The notes below the pieces were generated by a model. It was given only the letters and a program-made list of their open reading frames with translations, had not been told where the DNA came from and ran no database searches. From Pseudomonas_T sp032052615 (GTDB lineage Bacteria > Pseudomonadota > Gammaproteobacteria > Pseudomonadales > Pseudomonadaceae), in the NCBI GenBank assembly GCA_032052615.1, contig DAMBWF010000005.1, positions 216,763-280,762 of the forward strand: a DNA stretch of 64,000 nucleotides, in the 5' to 3' direction. Position 1 is the stretch's first letter; every line of letters starts with the position of its first letter. The translations under genes were made by a program, and so were the position numbers. Of this stretch, positions 8,128-15,164 are shown piece by piece.

Positions 8128-8334
8128 ATGAAATCGATCAAAACCCTGTTTGTAGTTGCTGCCCTGAGTGCTTCCACTCTGGCGATGGCCGAAGGCGGTG
8201 CCGATCGCACGTTTGCACGCATGGAGCAGGCCCGTCAGGTCTCGCTGGAAGCGTATCAGCTGGCCAAGCAGCAGAAGGATGGAGCTCCCGTCGCCGGCAG
8301 CCAAGCCAAACAGGCGGAACACGCCAACTGCTGA
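8128..8334 (+). CDS. Small periplasmic protein with PtrA N-terminal domain
   Basis: A 68-residue exported protein: signal peptide of about 21 residues (hydrophobic, ending AMA-EGG), then AEGGADRTFARMEQ, the pattern of the 'co-regulatory protein PtrA N-terminal' family, and a single C-terminal Cys. In P. aeruginosa PtrA is a small copper-induced protein tied to copper tolerance and reported to repress type III secretion. A cop-box-like dyad lies about 105 bases upstream and another one just downstream in front of copA, so copper induction is likely. A longer paralogue with the same N-terminal motif lies at 14687-15019. Confidence 0.72.
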   Translation: MKSIKTLFVVAALSASTLAMAEGGADRTFARMEQARQVSLEAYQLAKQQKDGAPVAGSQAKQAEHANC

Positions 8335-8346
8335 GCCCCTTCAACC

Positions 8347-8360
8347 TTACAGAAATGTAA
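8347..8360 (+). promoter_or_regulatory. Cop box (CopR-type operator) upstream of copA
   Basis: TTACA-GAAA-TGTAA is a perfect 5-4-5 dyad matching the cop-box pattern bound by CopR/PcoR-family response regulators. It is 162 bases upstream of the multicopper oxidase start, so it probably controls the copA-copB-cytochrome-DUF411 operon. The copRS two-component genes are not in the window. Confidence 0.7.
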
Positions 8361-8522
8361 TCACCCGGATGGTTGAGATATGGCAGTTTTATACTGCTTG
8401 GTGTCGGGGGGACTTGCGCAGCACGCAAGGCTTGAAGATCAAATCTCCCGACACTGGAGCAGTCAATGAACCCGAGACCGGATGCATATCACCGGCTCAT
8501 CTGACGGATTGGACATAACGGC

Positions 8523-10337
8523 ATGCAAAGCAAAACCACAAGACGTACTTTCGTCAAAGGCCTCGCCGCCGCCGGTATTCTCGGCGGCATGGGCATGTGG
8601 CGCACGCCGGTCTGGGCGGTAACCAGCCCAGGTCAGCCGAACGTGCTGAGCGGTAACGATTTCGACCTGTTTATCGGAGAGACTCCGGTAAACATCACCG
8701 GCGCAGCGCGTACCGCCATGACGATCAATGGCTCGCTGCCAGGCCCAATCCTGCGCTGGCGGGAGGGCGAGACCGTGACGTTGCGCGTACGCAACCGCCT
8801 CAAGGAGGACACGTCCATTCACTGGCACGGCATTATCCTGCCGGCGAACATGGATGGCGTTCCGGGCCTGAGCTTCCATGGCATCGCCCCCGACGGCATG
8901 TATGAGTACAAGTTCAAGGTCAACCAGAACGGCACCTACTGGTATCACAGCCACTCGGGGCTCCAGGAGCAAGTCGGCGTATACGGCGCGCTGGTCATCG
9001 ACGCCAAGGAACCCGAGCCCTTCAGTTACGACCGTGATTATGTCGTGCTGCTGAGCGACTGGACCGATGAAAATCCAGCGCGGGTACTGGCCAAGCTCAA
9101 AAAGCAGTCGGACTACTACAACTACCACAAGCGCACCGTTGGTGATTTCATCAATGACGTGAGCGAGATGGGGTGGTCCGCTGCGGTAGCCGATCGCAAG
9201 ATGTGGGCCGAGATGAAGATGAGCCCGACGGATCTCGCTGACGTCAGTGGCTACACCTACACCTACCTGATGAATGGCCAGGCACCTGATGGCAACTGGA
9301 CCGGCATATTCAAACCGGGCGAAAAGATCCGCCTGCGCTTCATCAACGCCTCGGCGATGACCTATTTCGATGTGCGCATCCCGGGCCTGAAGATGACTGT
9401 GGTTGCGGCCGATGGTCTGCACGTCAAACCGGTCAGCGTCGACGAGTTCCGTATCGCCGTGGCCGAGACCTACGACGTGATAGTCGAACCAGACAGCGAA
9501 CAGGCCTATACCGTGTTTGCCCAATCCATGGATCGCACTGGCTATGCGCGCGGCACCCTTGCTGTACAAGAGGGGTTGAGTGCACCGGTACCCAGCCCCG
9601 ACCCGCGTCCGCTGATTGCCATGGGCGACATGGGTATGGATCACGGCAGCATGGGCGGCATGGATCACGGGAACATGGCCGGAATGGACCACGGGAGTAT
9701 GGCGGGCATGGATCATGGGAGCATGCAGGGTGGCATGGCCGGCATGGATCACAGCCAGATGGCTGGAATGGATCATTCGGGCATGGCAGGCATGGCAGGC
9801 ATGGCAGGTGCGATGCAGGCACACCCAGCCTCAGAGACCAACAACCCGCTGGTCGATATGCAGACCATGACACCGACGCACAAGTTGGACGACCCAGGTA
9901 TTGGTTTGCGAGACAACGGCCGACGCGTCCTTACGTACTCTGACCTGCGCAGCACCTTCCTCGACCCGGATGGTCGCGAACCAAGTCGCACCATCGAGCT
10001 GCACCTTACCGGGCACATGGAGAAATTCTCCTGGTCCTTCGATGGCATCAAGTTCTCTGACGCCGAGCCTCTGCGCCTCAAGTACGGCGAGCGTGTTCGC
10101 ATCACGCTGGTCAACGACACCATGATGACTCATCCGATCCATCTTCATGGCATGTGGAGCGACCTGGAGGATGCGAACGGCAATTTCTTGGTGCGAAAAC
10201 ACACCATCGACATGCCGCCAGGTTCCAAGCGCAGCTATCGAGTGACTGCCGATGCGTTGGGGCGATGGGCCTATCACTGCCACCTGCTGCTCCACATGGA
10301 AATGGGCATGTTCCGTGAAGTTCGTGTGGATGAGTAA
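8523..10337 (+). CDS. copA: CopA-type multicopper oxidase (periplasmic)
   Basis: A 604-residue Cu(I)-oxidising periplasmic protein. The Tat signal is TTRRTFVKGLAAAG. The four copper-ligand blocks are present: HWHGI, HSHSG, HPIHLHGMW and HCHLLLHMEMGM. Between cupredoxin domains 2 and 3 there is a Met/His-rich insert of roughly 70 residues with repeated MDHG(S/N)M units (about residues 368-432), as in P. syringae CopA and PcoA. A cop box lies upstream, and it starts the periplasmic operon followed by a small Met/His-rich protein 13 bases later. This is distinct from the P-type ATPase at the left edge although both are called CopA. Confidence 0.95.
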   Translation: MQSKTTRRTFVKGLAAAGILGGMGMWRTPVWAVTSPGQPNVLSGNDFDLFIGETPVNITGAARTAMTINGSLPGPILRWREGETVTLRVRNRLKEDTSIHWHGIILPANMDGVPGLSFHGIAPDGMYEYKFKVNQNGTYWYHSHSGLQEQVGVYGALVIDAKEPEPFSYDRDYVVLLSDWTDENPARVLAKLKKQSDYYNYHKRTVGDFINDVSEMGWSAAVADRKMWAEMKMSPTDLADVSGYTYTYLMNGQAPDGNWTGIFKPGEKIRLRFINASAMTYFDVRIPGLKMTVVAADGLHVKPVSVDEFRIAVAETYDVIVEPDSEQAYTVFAQSMDRTGYARGTLAVQEGLSAPVPSPDPRPLIAMGDMGMDHGSMGGMDHGNMAGMDHGSMAGMDHGSMQGGMAGMDHSQMAGMDHSGMAGMAGMAGAMQAHPASETNNPLVDMQTMTPTHKLDDPGIGLRDNGRRVLTYSDLRSTFLDPDGREPSRTIELHLTGHMEKFSWSFDGIKFSDAEPLRLKYGERVRITLVNDTMMTHPIHLHGMWSDLEDANGNFLVRKHTIDMPPGSKRSYRVTADALGRWAYHCHLLLHMEMGMFREVRVDE

Positions 10338-10349
10338 AGGAGATTTCTG

Positions 10350-10661
10350 ATGAGCACTTTTATGAAGCGAAATGCCCTGACTGGCAGCGCAGTCATGTTT
10401 AGCTTATTGGCTGCCCTGCACGCACCGGTTTCGTTGGCAGGTGAGGGACACAGTGAGCACGAACAACATGCTGCCGAGTCGGCTGCGCCCGACGCCAGTG
10501 ACAAGCCTGCAGATCAATCGAAAGGCAAGGCCGCTGGCCATCAGATGGATCATGGCGCCATGGATCATGAGGGTATGAACCATGACGATATGGGGCACGA
10601 GAAGATGATGGATAAGCATGGCGGCACCGAAGCCGAAGCAGGTTCGAACCATGACCACTAG
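10350..10661 (+). CDS. Small exported Met/His-rich copper-binding protein
   Basis: A 103-residue protein with a signal peptide (residues ~1-30, ending SLA-GEG) and a low-complexity mature part rich in His, Met, Asp and Glu, containing MDHGAMDHEGMNHDDMGH, the same MDHxxM motif found in its neighbours. It has a good ribosome site (AAGGAG) and its 3' end overlaps the copB start (10651) by 11 bases. It is probably a periplasmic copper sponge or carrier. No catalytic domain is visible. Confidence 0.75.
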   Translation: MSTFMKRNALTGSAVMFSLLAALHAPVSLAGEGHSEHEQHAAESAAPDASDKPADQSKGKAAGHQMDHGAMDHEGMNHDDMGHEKMMDKHGGTEAEAGSNHDH

Positions 10662-11742
10662 GTTTTCACGCCCGTCCCTCATAGCGCTGGCCGTGTCGCT
10701 GAGTGCACTCAGCGGCGGCGTTACCCAGGCTGCGGAAGAAATGGATCATTCGGCAATGGGGCACGGCTCCATGTCGATGGACCACAGCCAGATGGGCCAC
10801 GGTTCCGCCAAAGCGCCGATGGAGGGCATGGATCACAGCACGATGGACCATGGTGCCATGCAGGGTGCTTCGGGCAGCATGGATCATAGCCAGATGGGCC
10901 ACGGCCAGAGCCAAGAGAAGGCCCAGGCTATGGATCACAGCAAGATGGGACACGGCACCATGCAGGGACAGATGGAGGGCATGGATCATTCGAAGATGAA
11001 CCATGGCTCCGCTGAAGCCCCGAGGACTACCAGTCGTACGCCGATTCCCGTTCTGACGGATGCTGATCGCCAAGCGGCTTTCCCGCCACTGCCTGGCCAC
11101 AAGGTGCATGACAGCGCCATCAACAGCTTTTTCCTGCTCGATCAGCTCGAATACCAGGACGCAGATGAGGGCAGCACCCTGGCCTGGGATGCGTCGGGTT
11201 GGGTAGGCGGTGATATCAACCGGGTCTGGTTCCGCTCCGAAGGCGAGCGTACCAACGGCGTGACCGAGGATGCTGAATTACAGCTGCTTTACGGCCGCTC
11301 GATCGGCCCTTGGTGGGATGTCGTCGCGGGCGTTCGCCAGGACTTCAAACCGGAGTCGCCGCAGACTTGGGCCGCCTTCGGTATCCAGGGCATGGCGCTT
11401 TACGCCTTTGAGGCCGAAGCCACGGCCTTCGTCGGCGAGAATGGCCAAACTGCTGCCCGACTGGAGGGCGAGTACGACATTCTGCTGACCAACCGGCTGA
11501 TTCTCCAGCCAACTGCCGAAATGAACTTCTACGGCAAGAACGATCCTGAACGAGGTGTGGGGTCTGGGTTGGCCAATACCGAACTCGGTTTGCGTTTGCG
11601 TTACGAGATTGTCAGACAGTTTGCCCCCTATATCGGGGTTTCCTGGAGCCGCTCCTATGGCAACACGGCAGACATGGTGCGTGACGAGGGCGGTGATGTA
11701 GACGAGGCGCGTTTTGTCGCCGGTATCCGGATGTGGTTTTGA
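10651..11742 (+). CDS. copB: CopB outer-membrane copper resistance protein
   Basis: A 363-residue protein: signal peptide to about residue 29 (GGVTQA-AEE), then a repetitive MDHSxMGH segment to about residue 130, then the CopB beta-barrel domain starting near PIPVLTDADRQAAFP and including EYQDADEGSTLAWDASGWVG, ELQLLYGRSIGPWWDVVAGV and the terminal aromatic residue of an outer-membrane barrel (GIRMWF). The ATG at 10651 is chosen because a signal peptide follows directly; the frame is open 11 codons further upstream. CopB works with CopA in periplasmic copper sequestration. Confidence 0.93.
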   Translation: MTTRFSRPSLIALAVSLSALSGGVTQAAEEMDHSAMGHGSMSMDHSQMGHGSAKAPMEGMDHSTMDHGAMQGASGSMDHSQMGHGQSQEKAQAMDHSKMGHGTMQGQMEGMDHSKMNHGSAEAPRTTSRTPIPVLTDADRQAAFPPLPGHKVHDSAINSFFLLDQLEYQDADEGSTLAWDASGWVGGDINRVWFRSEGERTNGVTEDAELQLLYGRSIGPWWDVVAGVRQDFKPESPQTWAAFGIQGMALYAFEAEATAFVGENGQTAARLEGEYDILLTNRLILQPTAEMNFYGKNDPERGVGSGLANTELGLRLRYEIVRQFAPYIGVSWSRSYGNTADMVRDEGGDVDEARFVAGIRMWF

Positions 11743-11751
11743 GAACCTGAC

Positions 11752-12594
11752 ATGAAAAGAACAATTAAAACTTTGGTGGCGGCCGGCGTGGTCGGTAGCA
11801 CAGCTGTCCTGGCCGGCGCCTACTTTGGCGTGGTCAACGTGGGGGCCGATGATCCCCATTTTCCTGCAGTGTATGCGTTTCTCACGATGGCCCGCGACCG
11901 CTCTATCGAAGTCCGTTCGCAGGACATCGAGGTTCCCAACCTGGATGATCAAGCTCTTATTCGCGCCGGTGCGGGCAACTACAACTCCATGTGTATCGGC
12001 TGTCATTTGGCGCCAGGTGTGGCGGAGACCGAGCTAAGCCAATCGCTTTACCCTGCGCCTCCCAACCTCGCCAAGATCGGTGTCGATGGCAATCCGTCAG
12101 CAGCGTTCTGGGTGATCAAGCATGGCATCAAGGCAACGGGTATGCCTGCGTGGGGCAAGAGCATGGGCGATGAGTACATCTGGGGCATGGTTGCCTTCAT
12201 TGACCAATTGCCGACGATGGATGCCAAGCAATACCAAGCACTCGTCGCATCCAGTGGCGGCCATCAGCACGGTGGTGGGGAAACGCAGATGCATAACCAT
12301 GAAGGACAGCACGGCGACAACAAGCCTGGCCATCATGACAATAGCGGCGGTGGCGAAGACCATCATGGAACAGGTGATGCCGGAGAGCTTGGCCATCACG
12401 ATGCCGCGGCTACTGATAGCGAGGGTGGCTCCGCACCTGAGGCAGGTCACCATTCGGACATGAGTGGCGATGATCACCATGCCGGGGATGAGGCCGCCCC
12501 AAGCGGCGGAGACCATCATTCCGAGCAAACTCCGAATGCCTCGCCCAAGACCCACACCCACGCCGATGGCAAAGAGCACGTGCATGAAAGCTAA
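11752..12594 (+). CDS. Exported c-type cytochrome with His-rich tail
   Basis: A 280-residue protein. An N-terminal signal/anchor (residues ~5-28) is followed by a cytochrome c domain with the haem site CIGCH and a probable distal Met ligand in ATGMPAWG. From about residue 165 on, the protein is a long low-complexity His/Gly/Asp/Glu tail with many HH and HxH pairs, likely a metal-binding extension. It sits 9 bases after copB and overlaps the DUF411 gene start. Cytochromes of this kind are common in Pseudomonas cop operons; electron transfer to or from CopA is possible but is an inference. Confidence 0.82.
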   Translation: MKRTIKTLVAAGVVGSTAVLAGAYFGVVNVGADDPHFPAVYAFLTMARDRSIEVRSQDIEVPNLDDQALIRAGAGNYNSMCIGCHLAPGVAETELSQSLYPAPPNLAKIGVDGNPSAAFWVIKHGIKATGMPAWGKSMGDEYIWGMVAFIDQLPTMDAKQYQALVASSGGHQHGGGETQMHNHEGQHGDNKPGHHDNSGGGEDHHGTGDAGELGHHDAAATDSEGGSAPEAGHHSDMSGDDHHAGDEAAPSGGDHHSEQTPNASPKTHTHADGKEHVHES

Positions 12595-13027
12595 ATATCT
12601 GGCCTTGCTGGCCGCTCTCTCCGTCACAACTGGAGTTCAAGCCGCTGATGCCCTGACGATTGATGTCCATCGTGATGCTAATTGCGGATGTTGCAAGAAG
12701 TGGATCTCACACCTCGAAGCGAATGGCTTCAAAGTCGTCGACCATGTCGAAAGCAACATGTCGGCAGTGAAGCAAAGTCTGGGCGTTGCGCCGCGGTTGG
12801 CGTCTTGTCACACCGCGGTGATTGACGGCAAGTTCGTCGAAGGTCATGTGCCGGCGGCTCAGGTCATCGAGCTCACCAAGCGCGATGATCTCGTGGGCAT
12901 CGCTGTTCCCGGGATGCCGGCGGGCTCCCCCGGTATGGAAGTCGATGGCGTACAGCATGCCTACCAGGTCATTGGCTTGACCAAGGCGGGGTCTGATCAG
13001 GTCGTTGCAGAATATCCCGCTCAGTAG
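12584..13027 (+). CDS. DUF411 (CopG-like) periplasmic metal-binding protein
   Basis: A 147-residue exported protein with a signal peptide ending at about VQA-ADA. The DUF411 metal site is NCGCCKKW (about residue 32), followed by PRLASCHTAVIDGKFVEGHVP, VGIAVPGMPAGSPGME and HAYQVIG, the full family pattern. The start ATG at 12584 overlaps the 3' end of the cytochrome gene by 11 bases. DUF411 proteins (CopG in some cop operons) bind copper and may carry out thiol-based copper redox chemistry in the periplasm. It is the last gene before a terminator. Confidence 0.88.
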   Translation: MKAKYLALLAALSVTTGVQAADALTIDVHRDANCGCCKKWISHLEANGFKVVDHVESNMSAVKQSLGVAPRLASCHTAVIDGKFVEGHVPAAQVIELTKRDDLVGIAVPGMPAGSPGMEVDGVQHAYQVIGLTKAGSDQVVAEYPAQ

Positions 13028-13042
13028 TACTGCCTGCCAGCA

Positions 13043-13074
13043 CGGCCGCTTGTGTGTAGTGGCCGACTCTTTTT
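13043..13074 (+). terminator. Rho-independent terminator of the cop operon
   Basis: CGGCCGCT (13043-13050) pairs with AGTGGCCG (13058-13065), including one G-U pair, with a 7-base loop; TTTTT follows at 13070-13074. It lies 16 bases after the DUF411 stop. Confidence 0.65.
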
Positions 13075-13094
13075 CATACGCCCTTTAACCTAAG

Positions 13095-13117
13095 TAAAAA
13101 AGGCGCCCGAGGGCGCC
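13095..13117 (-). terminator. Rho-independent terminator of the oprD-family gene
   Basis: GGCGCCC (13102-13108) and GGGCGCC (13111-13117) form a perfect stem with a 2-base loop. On the minus strand it is followed by a run of T (13095-13101), so it ends transcription coming from the porin gene, converging on the cop operon terminator. Confidence 0.72.
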
Positions 13118-13204
13118 AAGGGCTGTCTCCAAACCAAAGGAGCACTACGAGGGGACAGCAGGACCAAGGCGCGAGCGGTCAATCAACCCGCCCGCTTGCC
13201 AGGG

Positions 13205-14530
13205 TTAGAGAACTTCCAGCGGGTACTCGACAATCAGGCGGACTTCATCCAGATCCGACTCGTAATCGGTCGCGCGAGTGGTCATTTGGCGAACACGGAA
13301 AGACATATCCTTCAGTGATCCAGTCTGCACAACGTACTTGGCCTCGATGTCCCGCTCCCAGCGCTTCTGGTTGGTCAACGGATCGCCGTTGTCATCACGG
13401 CGCATATAGACTTCGTTGGCCTTGCTGTAGTCGGCATCCCAGCCTTGGGCATATCGAGTCATGAAGCTCAACCCAGGCACACCGAAAGGCTCCATATCCA
13501 GGTCATAGCGCACTTGCCATGACTTCTCCTTCGGCGAGTTGAAGTCGCTGTACTGGATGGAGTTGTCGAGGTAGATGGAGTCCGATTGGCGCAAGTAGTC
13601 GAAGTCATCATCGCCATTGTTGCGCTGGAGACCCACCAGCACTGTGTGAGCGCCGAATTGGATGCCGACCTTGCCGCTCCAGATGTTGTTATCGAAGCTC
13701 CCGAGGAGCTGCTTCCCTTCATCGACCGCCTTGTAGTAGTTCAGCCCGCCGATCAAGGCGACATCGTCCGCAAGCGGGTAGCTCAGCGTGGTGCCCGCGT
13801 AATATTGATTCCAGGCATCCTTGAGGCGGCTGGTGTAGAGACTAAAGCCGACGTTGTCATTAAGCGTGTAATCACCACCGAAATAGGCGATCCATGGCGA
13901 GTCCACTTCGCCTGCGTAGAAGGTAGCGAAGCCGTCGCGCATGCTGCTGGTATTGGGTTGGCTCATCGAGTGGAGGCGACCACCTTGAAGCGACAGTCCT
14001 TCCACGCTGCTGTTGAGCACGGTGATACCTCGGAAACTCTCCGGTAAAAGCCGCGCATCACCGTATTGGACGACAGGGCTGACAGGAAAGACGTCGCCTA
14101 CCTTGATCTCGGTATCCATGAACCGAGCTTTCACCGCGCCACCCAGTTTGGAGTAGTTATCCTCAGCCTGCCCGAGGCTGTTGTAAGGCAGCACATCGAC
14201 TGAGCCACCGGCTCCTGAACGGCCGTCGCGGGTGTCAAGTTTGAGTCCTAGCATGGCAAAGGCATCGACACCGAAGCCTATGGTGCCCTCGGTGAAGCCA
14301 GACTCGAATCGGCCTATCACGCCATGCGCCCACTCTTCCGAATAGCCATTACCCGAGCTGCTGGACTGGCCTTTGCGGAAGTCACGGTTGAAGTAGAGAT
14401 TTCGATTGAGGATGGTCAGGCTGCTGCCTTCGATAAATCCCTCGCCTTTCTCGTCGGCGGCCATTGCAGCTTGCCCGGTACTGATGCTCAGAGCGAGTAG
14501 AGAAAGTCCTAACAGGGTTCTGTTATTCAT
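13205..14530 (-). CDS. OprD-family outer-membrane porin
   Basis: A 441-residue protein with a signal peptide (residues 1-24, AAMA-ADE) and the OprD pattern: FIEGSSLTILNRNLYFNRDFR at the N-terminus (start of the barrel), GFGVDAFAMLGLKLD, and a C-terminal strand ending LIVEYPLEVL. OprD porins are 18-stranded channels for amino acids, small peptides or organic acids. Nothing in the sequence fixes the substrate. It is convergent with the cop operon and has its own terminator. Its place in a copper island suggests cargo involved in metal-dependent permeability, but it may be a passenger. Confidence 0.9.
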   Translation of the reverse strand: MNNRTLLGLSLLALSISTGQAAMAADEKGEGFIEGSSLTILNRNLYFNRDFRKGQSSSSGNGYSEEWAHGVIGRFESGFTEGTIGFGVDAFAMLGLKLDTRDGRSGAGGSVDVLPYNSLGQAEDNYSKLGGAVKARFMDTEIKVGDVFPVSPVVQYGDARLLPESFRGITVLNSSVEGLSLQGGRLHSMSQPNTSSMRDGFATFYAGEVDSPWIAYFGGDYTLNDNVGFSLYTSRLKDAWNQYYAGTTLSYPLADDVALIGGLNYYKAVDEGKQLLGSFDNNIWSGKVGIQFGAHTVLVGLQRNNGDDDFDYLRQSDSIYLDNSIQYSDFNSPKEKSWQVRYDLDMEPFGVPGLSFMTRYAQGWDADYSKANEVYMRRDDNGDPLTNQKRWERDIEAKYVVQTGSLKDMSFRVRQMTTRATDYESDLDEVRLIVEYPLEVL

Positions 14531-14581
14531 AAATGCTCCTGATGTTATTGGCAGTTGTCATGGTGTGGTTGCATATATGTG

Positions 14582-14615
14582 CCAAGCGCGCCGGGCATAA
14601 CCAGGCGCGCCTTGG
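14582..14615 (-). terminator. GC-rich hairpin downstream of the DUF2790 gene
   Basis: CCAAGCGCGCC (14582-14592) pairs with GGCGCGCCTTGG (14604-14615) with one bulged base. It lies about 70 bases beyond the minus-strand DUF2790 gene and upstream of the porin gene. No T-run is present, so its terminator role is uncertain. Confidence 0.35.
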
Positions 14616-14686
14616 CCATATTTCCATATACCAAATAACGTCAGGGTGACTTGAAAATTACTTTTCAGTCAGCGCGATGTCATTTA

Positions 14687-15019
14687 TTAGTTTTGGTTCC
14701 GGCAACCTGTTCCGGCTGCACGGTATTCAAGAATATTCAGATCGCCGTTGGAGTCCTCGTAGGTCATCTGGGCTGGCATCACATTGCAGCTAGAGTCCGT
14801 TGAGGTAGTGGCCACGACCCTGGCGATATCGAGCTTCATGCCGTAGCGGTAATGAATAACTTCAGGCGGATTCTTTCCGTTAGCGGCAGCATACTCTTGC
14901 ATGGCCTGCTCATTGGCCTGAATCATCCGACCATAAACACGATCAGCGCCGCCTTCTGCCAGAGTGGCAGAGGAAACAACCATAGCGGCAAGGGCTGCAA
15001 TAACTTTGAGGCTTTTCAT
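14687..15019 (-). CDS. DUF2790 exported protein with PtrA-like N-terminus
   Basis: A 110-residue protein with a signal peptide (about 21 residues, SATLA-EGG), then AEGGADRVYGRMIQ, the same motif as the small PtrA-type protein at 8128-8334, then the DUF2790 part (PPEVIHYRYGMKLDIARVV, SCNVMPAQMTYEDSNGD, LEYRAAGTGCRNQN) with two cysteines that could form a disulfide. DUF2790 proteins are small periplasmic proteins of Pseudomonas often found beside copper genes. The molecular function is unknown to me. It lies between the porin and the cus operon and has a clear AGGAGT-like ribosome site. Confidence 0.72.
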   Translation of the reverse strand: MKSLKVIAALAAMVVSSATLAEGGADRVYGRMIQANEQAMQEYAAANGKNPPEVIHYRYGMKLDIARVVATTSTDSSCNVMPAQMTYEDSNGDLNILEYRAAGTGCRNQN

Positions 15020-15118
15020 GTTTAATCACTCCTTCAAGGTGGTGATTAAAATATATCCGCTCAACCTGTCATAAAAATGAAGTCAAAGTTACATCGCCGT
15101 AATGCTTCCTGCCGCGTT

Positions 15119-15156
15119 ACCCGGGCGAGTCAGCTTGGCGCGTGGCTTGCCCGGGT
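15119..15156 (-). terminator. Hairpin downstream of cusA
   Basis: ACCCGGGC (15119-15126) and GCCCGGGT (15149-15156) are exact complements, extendable to 10 of 11 bases. It begins 9 bases beyond the cusA stop on the minus strand. There is no T-tract, so it is a candidate terminator only. Confidence 0.4.
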
Positions 15157-15164
15157 TTGTAAAG

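Noticed and set aside
15067..15084. Third cop box upstream of the DUF2790 gene
   Set aside because: GTCAT-AAAA-ATGAA has the right geometry but only four of five pairs and does not match the TTACA/TGTAA arms, so it is too weak to call.
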